Source: Mycobacterium montefiorense
GTDB lineage: Bacteria; Actinomycetota; Actinomycetes; Mycobacteriales; Mycobacteriaceae
NCBI RefSeq assembly: GCF_003112775.1
Contig: NZ_BFCH01000023.1
Span: 1-64,000 of the forward strand
Direction: 5' to 3'
DNA length: 64,000 nt
How positions within the stretch are numbered: the first letter of the stretch is position 1; each line of letters opens with the position of its first letter. Of the stretch, positions 52,766 through 60,694 are shown in pieces. The notes beneath the pieces were generated by a model. That model saw only the letters and a program-made list of their open reading frames with translations, was not told the DNA's origin and did not search any database. The position numbers and the translations under genes were made by a program.

Positions 52766-53218
52766 ATGCAAGAGTTTGACCCCGAACGATTCCGCACGGA
52801 TACGGCCGCGCTGAATACTTTCAACGAGCAGATCATTCGCGAGTTTCGGGAAAACGACGGCAAAGTCGGTGGCGTCTTCGAAAACATCGGCATGTTGTTG
52901 CTGACCACGACCGGCGCCAAGTCTGGTCTGTCGCGCCTAACGGTTCTGGCGTACTTCACCATCGATGGCTCCATGGTGGTCATCGGTTCTCGTGGGGGCG
53001 CACCGAAGGATCCGGCATGGGTGCACAACTTGCGCGCCACTGCGCAAGTTCGCCTGGAGGTGGGTACCGAAATGTTCGAGGCCACCGCTCGCGAAGCCCT
53101 GGGCGCAGAGCACAATTCGCTGTTCGACGCGGTGGTGTCCGTCTCCCCGAATTTCGGGGTGTACCAGACCAAGACCACGCGCACCATCCCGGTGTTCACG
53201 CTGCAGCGTCGGAATTGA
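52766..53218 (+). CDS. Deazaflavin (F420)-dependent nitroreductase-family protein
   Basis: A 150-residue Ddn-like split-barrel protein. The segments FENIGMLLLTTTGAKSGLSRLTVLAYF and PAWVHNLRATAQVRLEVG are characteristic of the mycobacterial F420H2-dependent reductase group that includes Ddn. It may reduce quinones or other electron-poor substrates. The start at 52766 (MQEFDPE) matches the family N-terminus; ATG at 52733 is an alternative. It is the first of three closely spaced genes with the linalool dehydratase-like and SCO-like genes, 12 bases before the former. Confidence 0.9.
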   Translation: MQEFDPERFRTDTAALNTFNEQIIREFRENDGKVGGVFENIGMLLLTTTGAKSGLSRLTVLAYFTIDGSMVVIGSRGGAPKDPAWVHNLRATAQVRLEVGTEMFEATAREALGAEHNSLFDAVVSVSPNFGVYQTKTTRTIPVFTLQRRN

Positions 53219-53230
53219 CTTCGGGCGGCC

Positions 53231-54811
53231 ATGTCAGTCGACAACACTTCACGCCCCGCGCTTAAACCGAGCTCCGACAGCGATGCTCCGGTGCTTTCGG
53301 TAGAACAACTCGGGCACATTCGGCATTTCGACAACCTTTCGCGGCAACTGCCCAACGACTGGTCTTTGATGTTGGGCAAAGGACTTGGTCAGTTCGATTT
53401 CGGTGGCCTGCGGTTCCAATTGGCTTACATGGCGTACGCGTTGGCGTTGACTCATATGCACCGACTGCCAAACGCGCCGGGAGCATTCAAGCCGATCTTT
53501 GAACGCCTCATTGAAAAGATCACCCTGCCTGAAGTGTGGTTGTATTGGCGTGATGTCAGCCGCGGCGGTGCCGTGTTCAACGCCCACCTGTCCGAGAGTT
53601 ACCACGAGGAGTGGGATCCGGTCGCCCGTGACAACATCATGTACAGCGCCTATGTCCAATCAATGACATTGATGTACAACTACCTGTTCGGCGATGCCCG
53701 TTATGCGGAGCCCGATGCCATCACGTTCGAGCATTGGACCTACTTCTGGGGTGGAGAGGCCAAACGTTTTACCTATGACCAGAACTCACTCAACGAGCAC
53801 ATCTATTGGCAGATGGTCCAGAGCGGTTATCTCGGCGTCGCCTGCGAGCCGAATTGCGCCTTTCAAATATGCAACCAGCCGGCGATCCTTGGCTTTCGCT
53901 TGCACGATCTGGTGACCGGCGAAAACGTGGCGGCAGAGGTAACGCGCAGCTACGAGCGGGCGTGGTCGACGTTCGGCCGACTCGACTCCACGGGGCACTA
54001 CAACATGTACCTCGCCCAAGACTCCCGCACCACGGTCCCCAACAGGCCGATGTCGGCATGGGTCGACGCATGGTGCGGGATGCTGATGAACATGTGGAAC
54101 CGAGACTTCGTGCGCGCCAACTATCCCCGTCAAGTCAAGGACTTGCTGGTTGACGGGCCCGACCAGACGAAGTTCGTGCACCCCGAGCCAAAAGTCGAGG
54201 TTATGGGGCAACAACTGATCACCGATTCGTGCAATTTCGGCTGGGTCGCGACGTGGGCATCCGAGATGGGTGATGCTGCGACGTTAGACGGGCTGCTTTC
54301 GCACGCCGACCGATACATGTCTCCCACTTGGCGCGACGGCGGCTTGTACTACCCGAGAAACGACGCCGACTGCGACGCGCACGGCAACCGCACCCTGATG
54401 GAGCCACTCACCGGCAACGTCCTACTCGGATACGCACGACTCAATGTGCCGGACGGCATCTGGAAGTTATACAACCAGCCCTGGGGCACAGCGCATTTCG
54501 CCGAGCCCGCGCTGACCGTTGTCGCCGGGGACATCTCGGTAAGCCAGGCACGGTTCACGCCGGCTTCCGGGATACTGAAGTTCCGCATCCAACGACACGG
54601 CGAACGACGCGGTGATGGCTTTGTCGTCCTCGGTAACGTCGCGGACCAAGCCCCTTGGTCGCTGCGCGAAAACGGAGCCGACGTCACCGGCGGTGCGGCG
54701 GATATTCAAATCAGTAGAACCGCGGCGGGCATCCGAGTCGAGATACCCCCAGGCGCGCCAAGGGCTTTCGAGCTTCAGATACCGGCGACAAGTAGGTCCA
54801 ACGATGAATGA
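53231..54811 (+). CDS. Linalool dehydratase/isomerase-like protein
   Basis: A 526-residue protein, no signal peptide. It resembles the (alpha/alpha)6-barrel linalool dehydratase/isomerase (LinD), which interconverts geraniol, linalool and myrcene. As I recall it, LinD uses Met125, His129, Cys171 and Cys180. Here DNIMYSAY gives M137 but Tyr141 in place of His129, and ACEPNCAFQICNQ gives C205 and C214 with the same nine-residue spacing. The late PLTGNVLLGYARLNV and WGTAHFAEP segments are typical of the family as a whole. The barrel and cysteines suggest hydratase or isomerase chemistry on an alcohol or isoprenoid; the His change means the substrate may differ. Its stop overlaps the SCO gene start by eight bases. 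Confidence 0.8.
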   Translation: MSVDNTSRPALKPSSDSDAPVLSVEQLGHIRHFDNLSRQLPNDWSLMLGKGLGQFDFGGLRFQLAYMAYALALTHMHRLPNAPGAFKPIFERLIEKITLPEVWLYWRDVSRGGAVFNAHLSESYHEEWDPVARDNIMYSAYVQSMTLMYNYLFGDARYAEPDAITFEHWTYFWGGEAKRFTYDQNSLNEHIYWQMVQSGYLGVACEPNCAFQICNQPAILGFRLHDLVTGENVAAEVTRSYERAWSTFGRLDSTGHYNMYLAQDSRTTVPNRPMSAWVDAWCGMLMNMWNRDFVRANYPRQVKDLLVDGPDQTKFVHPEPKVEVMGQQLITDSCNFGWVATWASEMGDAATLDGLLSHADRYMSPTWRDGGLYYPRNDADCDAHGNRTLMEPLTGNVLLGYARLNVPDGIWKLYNQPWGTAHFAEPALTVVAGDISVSQARFTPASGILKFRIQRHGERRGDGFVVLGNVADQAPWSLRENGADVTGGAADIQISRTAAGIRVEIPPGAPRAFELQIPATSRSNDE

Positions 54812-55319
54812 GCCCTCCCCCACGCTTGCCGCGCCCCCGGTTCGCGGAACATTCGATCTCATCGACCACAACGGGCACGAAGTCAACGGACGGACCTACC
54901 GGGGTAAGTACGTCATCATCTTTTTCGGCTTCACTCACTGCAAAGCGATATGCCCGCGGGCTCTGTCCCGACTGTCGGTGGTGCTCCATCGCCTGGGTCC
55001 GCGTGCCGAGCGCATACAGCCGCTCTACGTCACGGTGGACCCGCGACGCGACACCCCTGCGGTGATGAAAGAGTTTCTCGCGTCGTCGTATCCGCGCTTC
55101 ACCGGTCTCACCGGCTCGACGCAGCAGATCGAGTGGGCTAAGAGATCGTTTCGGGTATTTTCCACCGAGGTCTCCGACCAGGGGGAACCCGACGGGTACC
55201 GGATGCCGCATTCGGCGTTCACCTACGTCCTTGGACCCAATGGCTGCTACCTGACACACTTCACCGATGCGGTCGAGGAGGACGAGCTGACCACGGCCTT
55301 GTTGTCGATTGTTGAGTGA
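54804..55319 (+). CDS. SCO1/SenC-family protein without membrane anchor
   Basis: A 171-residue thioredoxin-fold protein of the SCO family. The copper/redox motif CxxxC (CKAIC) follows VIIFFGFTHC, and the distal His is in MPHSAFTYVLGPNG; VTVDPRRDTP is also typical. SCO proteins usually have an N-terminal membrane helix or lipoprotein signal and deliver copper to cytochrome oxidase; this one begins MNEPSPTLAAPP and has neither, so it should be cytosolic. It is translationally coupled to the linalool dehydratase-like gene (ATGAATGA overlap), which suggests a thiol or metal role for that enzyme, whose active site holds two cysteines. Confidence 0.9.
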   Translation: MNEPSPTLAAPPVRGTFDLIDHNGHEVNGRTYRGKYVIIFFGFTHCKAICPRALSRLSVVLHRLGPRAERIQPLYVTVDPRRDTPAVMKEFLASSYPRFTGLTGSTQQIEWAKRSFRVFSTEVSDQGEPDGYRMPHSAFTYVLGPNGCYLTHFTDAVEEDELTTALLSIVE

Positions 55320-55414
55320 GCGCCGCGCATTGGGCTGACCCGCTGACCGCAGCGCTGCGCGTTTTCCTGAAGCTGCCATTGACGAATGTCACCATTTACG
55401 GTTGACTCCGTTGC

Positions 55415-56428
55415 ATGGCGGACATTGTCGTCCCGGCCCGGGGGTCACTGCGGTCTCGCGGCGCGGCAGCGGTAAGCACCTACACATTGCGGCCGTTCAG
55501 CGGGCTGGTGCCGCCCGAGCGCGGGTGGGGAATTTGGCTGTCCCGCCGGATGATCTCGCGGGTCATGGCCACCTTCGGCCCGTCGCTGGCGGGCACCCGC
55601 GTCGAGCAGGTCGACACCAGGTTGCCCGACGGCCGCCGGGTCAAGGGCGAATGGGTGTACGGGCCACGCACTCCGACGAGCGAAGCTGCGCGCTCGTCGA
55701 CAAACGCGGGTGCGATCTACTACGTGCACGGCAGCGGCTACGCCGTGTGTTCGCCAAAGACCCACCGGCGGTTGACATCCTGGCTGTCGTCGCTGACCGG
55801 ATTGCCGGTCTTCAGCGTCGACTACCGGCTGGCGCCGCGCCATCGCTTCCCCACCGCTGCCGACGACGTCCGTGCGGGCTGGGACTGGCTGGTCGACACC
55901 TGCGGCGTGCCCGCGAAACAGATCGTGGTAGCCGGTGATTCGGCGGGCGGTCACCTGACGGTCGACATGCTGTTGCAGCCCGACGTCGCCGCGAACTCGC
56001 CGGCCGCGCTGGTGTTGTTCTCACCGCTGATCGATATGACCTTCGCGCTGTCACTCGCACGCGAGCGGATACGCCGCGATCCCGCCATCCGGGTGCGCGA
56101 CGCGGCCCGCCTGGTCGCGCTCTATCACCCGGGCATCGATCTCACCCACCCCCGCCTGACGCTCGACGTCGCCGGCGGAGCGATGCTGCCCCCGACCCTG
56201 GTTCAGGCCGGTGGCGCCGAAATGCTGCAGGACGACGCGCGAGGGCTGGCCGCCGATATCTTGGCGGCCGGCGGGCGCTGCGAGCTGCAGGTGTGGCCGC
56301 ACCAAGTCCATGTGTTCCAGGCACTTCCGCGAATGGCGCCGGAAGCCGCCAAGGCCATGGCCTATGTGGCACGGTTCATCGCCCACGCGCTGCAGGATGC
56401 GCATGCCCGCGCCGACGAGGTGGGCTGA
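55415..56428 (+). CDS. Alpha/beta-hydrolase esterase, hormone-sensitive-lipase family
   Basis: A 337-residue esterase. The oxyanion motif is HGSGY (105-109), the nucleophile S176 lies in GDSAGG, and RLAPRHRFPTAADD matches the family; the acid and His follow in the C-terminal part (HQVHVFQ). It hydrolyses short acyl esters or lactones; the product of the downstream Baeyer-Villiger enzyme is a plausible substrate. It resembles the Lip proteins of M. tuberculosis, one of which (LipK/MbtJ) lies between mbtA and mbtI there, so it might be the local counterpart, though the enzymatic context differs. No clear ribosome site precedes the ATG; the true start could be slightly downstream. Confidence 0.88.
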   Translation: MADIVVPARGSLRSRGAAAVSTYTLRPFSGLVPPERGWGIWLSRRMISRVMATFGPSLAGTRVEQVDTRLPDGRRVKGEWVYGPRTPTSEAARSSTNAGAIYYVHGSGYAVCSPKTHRRLTSWLSSLTGLPVFSVDYRLAPRHRFPTAADDVRAGWDWLVDTCGVPAKQIVVAGDSAGGHLTVDMLLQPDVAANSPAALVLFSPLIDMTFALSLARERIRRDPAIRVRDAARLVALYHPGIDLTHPRLTLDVAGGAMLPPTLVQAGGAEMLQDDARGLAADILAAGGRCELQVWPHQVHVFQALPRMAPEAAKAMAYVARFIAHALQDAHARADEVG

Positions 56429-56430
56429 CC

Positions 56431-57291
56431 ATGTTGGGTCCACTGGACAAGCTGCTCGGCAATTCGACAAGCACCAGCCGCGACGCGTTGGCGGTGGTGA
56501 CCGGGGCCGGCAGCGGCATCGGCGCCGCGTTCGCCGTCGAGCTCGCGCGCCGCGGCGGAGCGGTGGTCTGCAGCGACATCGACGAAGTCGCCGCGCAGCA
56601 GACCGTCGACGCGATCGCCGAGCATGGCGCGAAAGCGGTGGCGATCGGATGCGACGTCTCGCGATTCGAGGACGTGAGCACGCTGGCCGACCAAGCGCAG
56701 TCCTTCTTCGGGGCCGCCCCAACCCTGGTCGTCAACAATGCCGGCGTCGGCGCCGGCGGTTCGGCGATCGGCGATGTGCCCCTGGATGATTGGGCATGGG
56801 CCCTGGGCATCAACTTGTGGGGACCGATACACGGCTGCCATGTGTTCACCCCGATCCTGCGCGAGGCAGGGCCATCGGTTGCCCCACGCGGCATCATCAA
56901 CGTCGCCTCGGCCGCCGCGTTCGGCGCGGCACCCGGCATGGCCGCCTATAACGTCAGCAAGGCCGGTGTGCTTTCGCTTTCCGAAACGCTGGCCGCCGAA
57001 TTGTCCGGCACCGCGGTCCGGGTCACCGTGCTGTGCCCAACGTTCGTCAAAACCAACATCGTCGAATCGGGACGGATCACCCAGGAATCCGGCGAGCTCG
57101 CCGCCAAGCTGATGCGCTGGACGGGCCTGTCGGCGCAGAAAGTGGCACGAACCTGTCTGGACGCACATGACCGCGGCGAGCTCTACTGCATGCCGCAACT
57201 CGATGCCAAGATCGGCTGGAACATCAAACGCATTGCCCCACAGTCATATACCCGCGCGGTCGGGTTGCTATCCCGCGCGAACATGCACTGA
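56431..57291 (+). CDS. Short-chain dehydrogenase/reductase
   Basis: A 286-residue classical SDR. The cofactor motif TGAGSGIG is at 24-31, NNAG in VVNNAGVG, and the catalytic YxxxK in AAYNVSKAG; an Asp after the second strand (CSDIDE) favours NAD over NADP. It probably oxidises or reduces a secondary alcohol or ketone in the same pathway as the following monooxygenase. The start is two bases after the esterase stop, in the sequence TGACCATG. Confidence 0.92.
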   Translation: MLGPLDKLLGNSTSTSRDALAVVTGAGSGIGAAFAVELARRGGAVVCSDIDEVAAQQTVDAIAEHGAKAVAIGCDVSRFEDVSTLADQAQSFFGAAPTLVVNNAGVGAGGSAIGDVPLDDWAWALGINLWGPIHGCHVFTPILREAGPSVAPRGIINVASAAAFGAAPGMAAYNVSKAGVLSLSETLAAELSGTAVRVTVLCPTFVKTNIVESGRITQESGELAAKLMRWTGLSAQKVARTCLDAHDRGELYCMPQLDAKIGWNIKRIAPQSYTRAVGLLSRANMH

Positions 57292-57316
57292 TAAACCGGA
57301 GGGGAAGGAAACTGTT

Positions 57317-58237
57317 ATGGCCATGGATATGGAAGCCATGCTCGCCAAAATCAAGGATCGGCAGTGGGCGCTCGCCGACATCGACTGGGACGCGCCGGGC
57401 ACCGACACCATTCGGCCCGAGTTCCGGCCCAAGCTCAAGGCCTTCATGGCTGACCTGTGCTGGATCGAGAACATCGGAGCCCGGGGCTTCGCGGCGCTCG
57501 CCAAGAAGGCGCCCAACGCGACAATCGCGGAAATCTACCGGTATTTCCACGCCGAGGAGCAGCGTCACGCCAATGCGGAACTGGCGCTGATGAAGCGCTG
57601 GGGCATGCTCGAGGACGGCGAGATTCCCACGCCCAACGTCAACATCCGGTTGGCCATCGAGTGGCTGGACACGTTCGCCGACGACATGCCGCTGTCGGTG
57701 CTGGGCACCGTGATCCCGATGCTGGAGGTGGCGCTCGACGGTGCGTTGCTGAAATTCCTGCTGGAATCCGTGCAGGACCCGGTCTGCCACCAGGTTTTCG
57801 AGAAAATCAACAATGACGAATCACGGCATATCGCGGTTGATTTCGAGGTGCTCGAGATGATCGGCAACGCAAAGGCCCGCCGGCTGGCCATCGACTTCGT
57901 CGGCCGCTTCGCATCACCGGGGCTGATTCTCGGGATGGTCATGTACGTACCGCTGCTCAACCGCGTCCGCAACGAGATGGCCGGCATGGGCATGGATTCG
58001 GAGCGATTGTTCAACGCGGTCAACCGTTTCAAGCAACTCGGCGATCGGGGTGAACGTACCCGGCGGGTGCCTACCTACAAGTTGCTCAAGCGGCACGGCA
58101 TGTGGGTGGTCAATCCGCGCCACCCCTATCAACTCCTGGCCAATTCGATGGTGTGGCTGTCGGATTTCTATCCCAAGCCGCTGCTGCGGCCGATGCCCAG
58201 CTGGTCGCGGGAACTCACCCACGAGCCGGCGGCCTGA
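57317..58237 (+). CDS. Ferritin-like diiron protein (predicted metal-dependent hydrolase type)
   Basis: A 306-residue helical protein with a likely dinuclear metal site: E51, E81-x-x-H84 (HAEEQRHA), E137 and E168-x-x-H171 (NDESRHI). This spacing is that of ferritin-like diiron carboxylate enzymes. Similar proteins are annotated as predicted metal-dependent hydrolases (PF10118-like); oxygenase or desaturase-like chemistry is equally possible. A strong GGGGAAGGAA precedes the ATG at 57317. It lies between the SDR and monooxygenase genes of one operon. Confidence 0.82.
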   Translation: MAMDMEAMLAKIKDRQWALADIDWDAPGTDTIRPEFRPKLKAFMADLCWIENIGARGFAALAKKAPNATIAEIYRYFHAEEQRHANAELALMKRWGMLEDGEIPTPNVNIRLAIEWLDTFADDMPLSVLGTVIPMLEVALDGALLKFLLESVQDPVCHQVFEKINNDESRHIAVDFEVLEMIGNAKARRLAIDFVGRFASPGLILGMVMYVPLLNRVRNEMAGMGMDSERLFNAVNRFKQLGDRGERTRRVPTYKLLKRHGMWVVNPRHPYQLLANSMVWLSDFYPKPLLRPMPSWSRELTHEPAA

Positions 58238-58239
58238 CC

Positions 58240-59736
58240 ATGGCAAACGATCACACCTACGCGACGCTGATCATCGGTGCCGGCTTCACCGGACTCGGGA
58301 CCGCAATCCGGTTGGCCGAGGCCGGTATTAGCGACATCGTCATCCTGGAGCGCGCCGACCGGGTGGGCGGAACCTGGCGCGACACCACCTATCCGGGGGC
58401 CAGCTGCGACGTCCCGTCGTTGCTCTACTCGTACTCGTTCGTGAAGAATCCGACGTGGTCGCGGACGTACTCACCCGCCCCGGAAATCTGTCGCCACCTC
58501 GAGGACGTGGCGACCAAATTCGACATCCGCCGCCACATCCGGTTCAAACACGAGGTCAGTGACTTGACCTTCGATGAGGCTGCCGGCGTGTGGACGGCCA
58601 AGACCAGGAACCGCAAGCGCTTTCGGGCTCGCACCGTCGTCTTGGCATCCGGCCCGCTGTCGGATGTCAGCTTCCCCAATATCCGCGGCCTGGACACCTA
58701 CCGGGGCCACAAGATCCACAGTGCCCGCTGGGATCACGACTACGACTTCACCGACAAGCGCGTCGCCGTCATCGGTACCGGCGCCAGCGCCATCCAGATC
58801 ATTCCCGAACTGGTCAAGCAGGCCGGGTTCGTCAAGGTGTTCCAGCGCACCCCCGGCTGGGTGCTGCCGCGCCTGGACGTGGCGACGCCGCCGGCGGTGC
58901 AAGCCTTGTTCGCCAAAGTTCCTGCCATCCAGCAACTTGCCCGCCAGGCGCTGTTCTGGGGCCATGAAGCCAGTGCCACCGCGCTAGTGTGGGACACCCC
59001 GCTCACCTCGCTGGTGGCGCGATTGGGCCAGGTCAATCTGCGCGCTCAGGTCAAAGACCCGTGGTTACGCCGGCAGCTGACGCCCGACTTCGCTCCCGGA
59101 TGCAAGCGCATGCTGGTCTCCAGCGACTACTACCCCGCGCTGCAGCGCGACAACTGCAAGCTGGTCTGCTGGCCGATCGCGACGCTGAGCCCCGCAGGTA
59201 TCCGCACCAGCGACGGCATCGAACACCACCTCGACTGCATCGTGTTCGCAACGGGCTACGACGTCCACCTCACCGGCCCGCCGTTCGCCGTCACCGGTCT
59301 GCACGGCCGATCGCTGGCCGACCAATGGGCCGCCGGCGCACAGGCTTACAAGAGCATCAATGCGCACGGCTATCCGAACCTGTTCTTCATGACCGGCCCC
59401 AATTCGGGGCCGGGTCACAACTCGCTGCTGGTCTACATCGAAGGCCAGCTCGATTACGCGGTGCGCGGCATCCGCACCATCCTCGACGACGACCTGCGCT
59501 ATCTCGATGTGCGCGAAGATGTCCAACTGCGCCACAACGAGAACATCCAGCGCCGGCTCACCAAGACGACCTGGATGTCAGGTTGCCGCAGTTGGTATCT
59601 CACCAAGGACGGGTTCAATGGGTCCATGTACCCTGGCTTCGCGACGCAGTATCTTCGCCAGATGAGTGATTTCCGCTACGCGGACTACCAAGCGGTGGCA
59701 CGCCGGGCCACGGCGCGCGTCACCTCCTCGGCCTGA
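58240..59736 (+). CDS. Flavin-containing Baeyer-Villiger-type monooxygenase
   Basis: A 498-residue FAD/NADPH monooxygenase. Two Rossmann motifs (IIGAGFTGLG near 12, VIGTGASAIQ near 178) flank YRGHKIHSARWD at 154-165, which is the Baeyer-Villiger fingerprint FxGxxxHxxxW with Phe changed to Tyr. It should insert oxygen beside a ketone to give an ester or lactone, which the esterase at the head of the operon could then open. The start is two bases after the previous stop, again in the sequence TGACCATG. The group resembles the mymA-type monooxygenase/lipase/SDR clusters of M. tuberculosis. Confidence 0.92.
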   Translation: MANDHTYATLIIGAGFTGLGTAIRLAEAGISDIVILERADRVGGTWRDTTYPGASCDVPSLLYSYSFVKNPTWSRTYSPAPEICRHLEDVATKFDIRRHIRFKHEVSDLTFDEAAGVWTAKTRNRKRFRARTVVLASGPLSDVSFPNIRGLDTYRGHKIHSARWDHDYDFTDKRVAVIGTGASAIQIIPELVKQAGFVKVFQRTPGWVLPRLDVATPPAVQALFAKVPAIQQLARQALFWGHEASATALVWDTPLTSLVARLGQVNLRAQVKDPWLRRQLTPDFAPGCKRMLVSSDYYPALQRDNCKLVCWPIATLSPAGIRTSDGIEHHLDCIVFATGYDVHLTGPPFAVTGLHGRSLADQWAAGAQAYKSINAHGYPNLFFMTGPNSGPGHNSLLVYIEGQLDYAVRGIRTILDDDLRYLDVREDVQLRHNENIQRRLTKTTWMSGCRSWYLTKDGFNGSMYPGFATQYLRQMSDFRYADYQAVARRATARVTSSA

Positions 59737-59743
59737 GGCACAG

Positions 59744-60691
59744 ATGGCGCAGAACCGACCGGAACCCGGCACCATCGCCAGCGTCCTGTACAACGTGCGG
59801 CGGGCACCCAAACGCGTTCGGCGCCAATCGCGAGACTTTATCGAGAACGCGGTTTCACAGCTTTTCGACGCGGCCGCACGCCAGCCGCACGGCGTCGCGG
59901 CGTCCGGGGAATACCGGATCGACGACCTGGCCCGGCTGGCCGGCACCACCACCCGCAACATCCGGGTCTATCGCGACCGCGGACTGCTGCCCGGACCACT
60001 GCGGGTCGGCCGCATCGCGCTGTTCAACGACACGCATCTGACCCGGCTGCGACTGATCACCTCGATGCTCGAACGCGGCTACAACATCTCGCACGTGCGG
60101 GAGATGCTCAGCGCGTGGGAGGAAGGCAAGAACCTCGGCGACGTGTTGGGCCTGGAGACGGCCATCGTGGGTAGCTGGACCACTGAGAAGCCGGAAACCA
60201 TGGCACTCGCCGACGCCGAGGCGCTCGTCGACGACCCGACCGCATTCAAGCGGCTGGTCGCGCTGCAGGTTATCCGGGTAGACGGCGAGCGTGCCACCGT
60301 GACCCGACCCAAACTGATCGAAGCTTTCAACGAAATTCGGGGCTACGGCGTCGAATTGGAGAAGCTCGTCGACCTGCACGAGCAGATCGTGCCCGAGATC
60401 GACAAGATCAGCGACTTGCTGGTGCGTGCCGGCGCCGAACACGTCATCGACAAGATCAAACCGGGCCAGGCGCTGCCCGCGGATGCCGAGATCGCCGAAC
60501 TGATCACGATGCTGGTCCGGTTCCGCACTCAGGCGGTGGCGACCGTCACGGCAACGCTTGCGTCCTCGATCGAGTCGAACATCGAGTCATTGGCCAGCCG
60601 AATCCTCGCCGACTATCTCGAACGCTCACCCGAAGCCGGGACCGATCCGGTTCCCGACGAATTGTCGGCACGCCGACAGAAGGCTAACTGA
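59744..60691 (+). CDS. MerR-family transcriptional regulator
   Basis: A 315-residue regulator whose MerR DNA-binding helix-turn-helix spans about 55-125 (YRIDDLARLAGTTTRNIRVYRDRGLLP, then RIALFNDTHLTRLRLI). The basic N-terminal extension (RRAPKRVRRQSRDF) and long C-terminal region are unlike metal-sensing MerR proteins, and no Cys-based metal site is visible, so an organic effector is more likely. It is the last gene of the esterase-SDR-diiron-monooxygenase operon, seven bases after the previous stop, and probably controls it. It converges with mbtI, the stops lying three bases apart. Confidence 0.9.
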   Translation: MAQNRPEPGTIASVLYNVRRAPKRVRRQSRDFIENAVSQLFDAAARQPHGVAASGEYRIDDLARLAGTTTRNIRVYRDRGLLPGPLRVGRIALFNDTHLTRLRLITSMLERGYNISHVREMLSAWEEGKNLGDVLGLETAIVGSWTTEKPETMALADAEALVDDPTAFKRLVALQVIRVDGERATVTRPKLIEAFNEIRGYGVELEKLVDLHEQIVPEIDKISDLLVRAGAEHVIDKIKPGQALPADAEIAELITMLVRFRTQAVATVTATLASSIESNIESLASRILADYLERSPEAGTDPVPDELSARRQKAN

Positions 60692-60694
60692 GAA

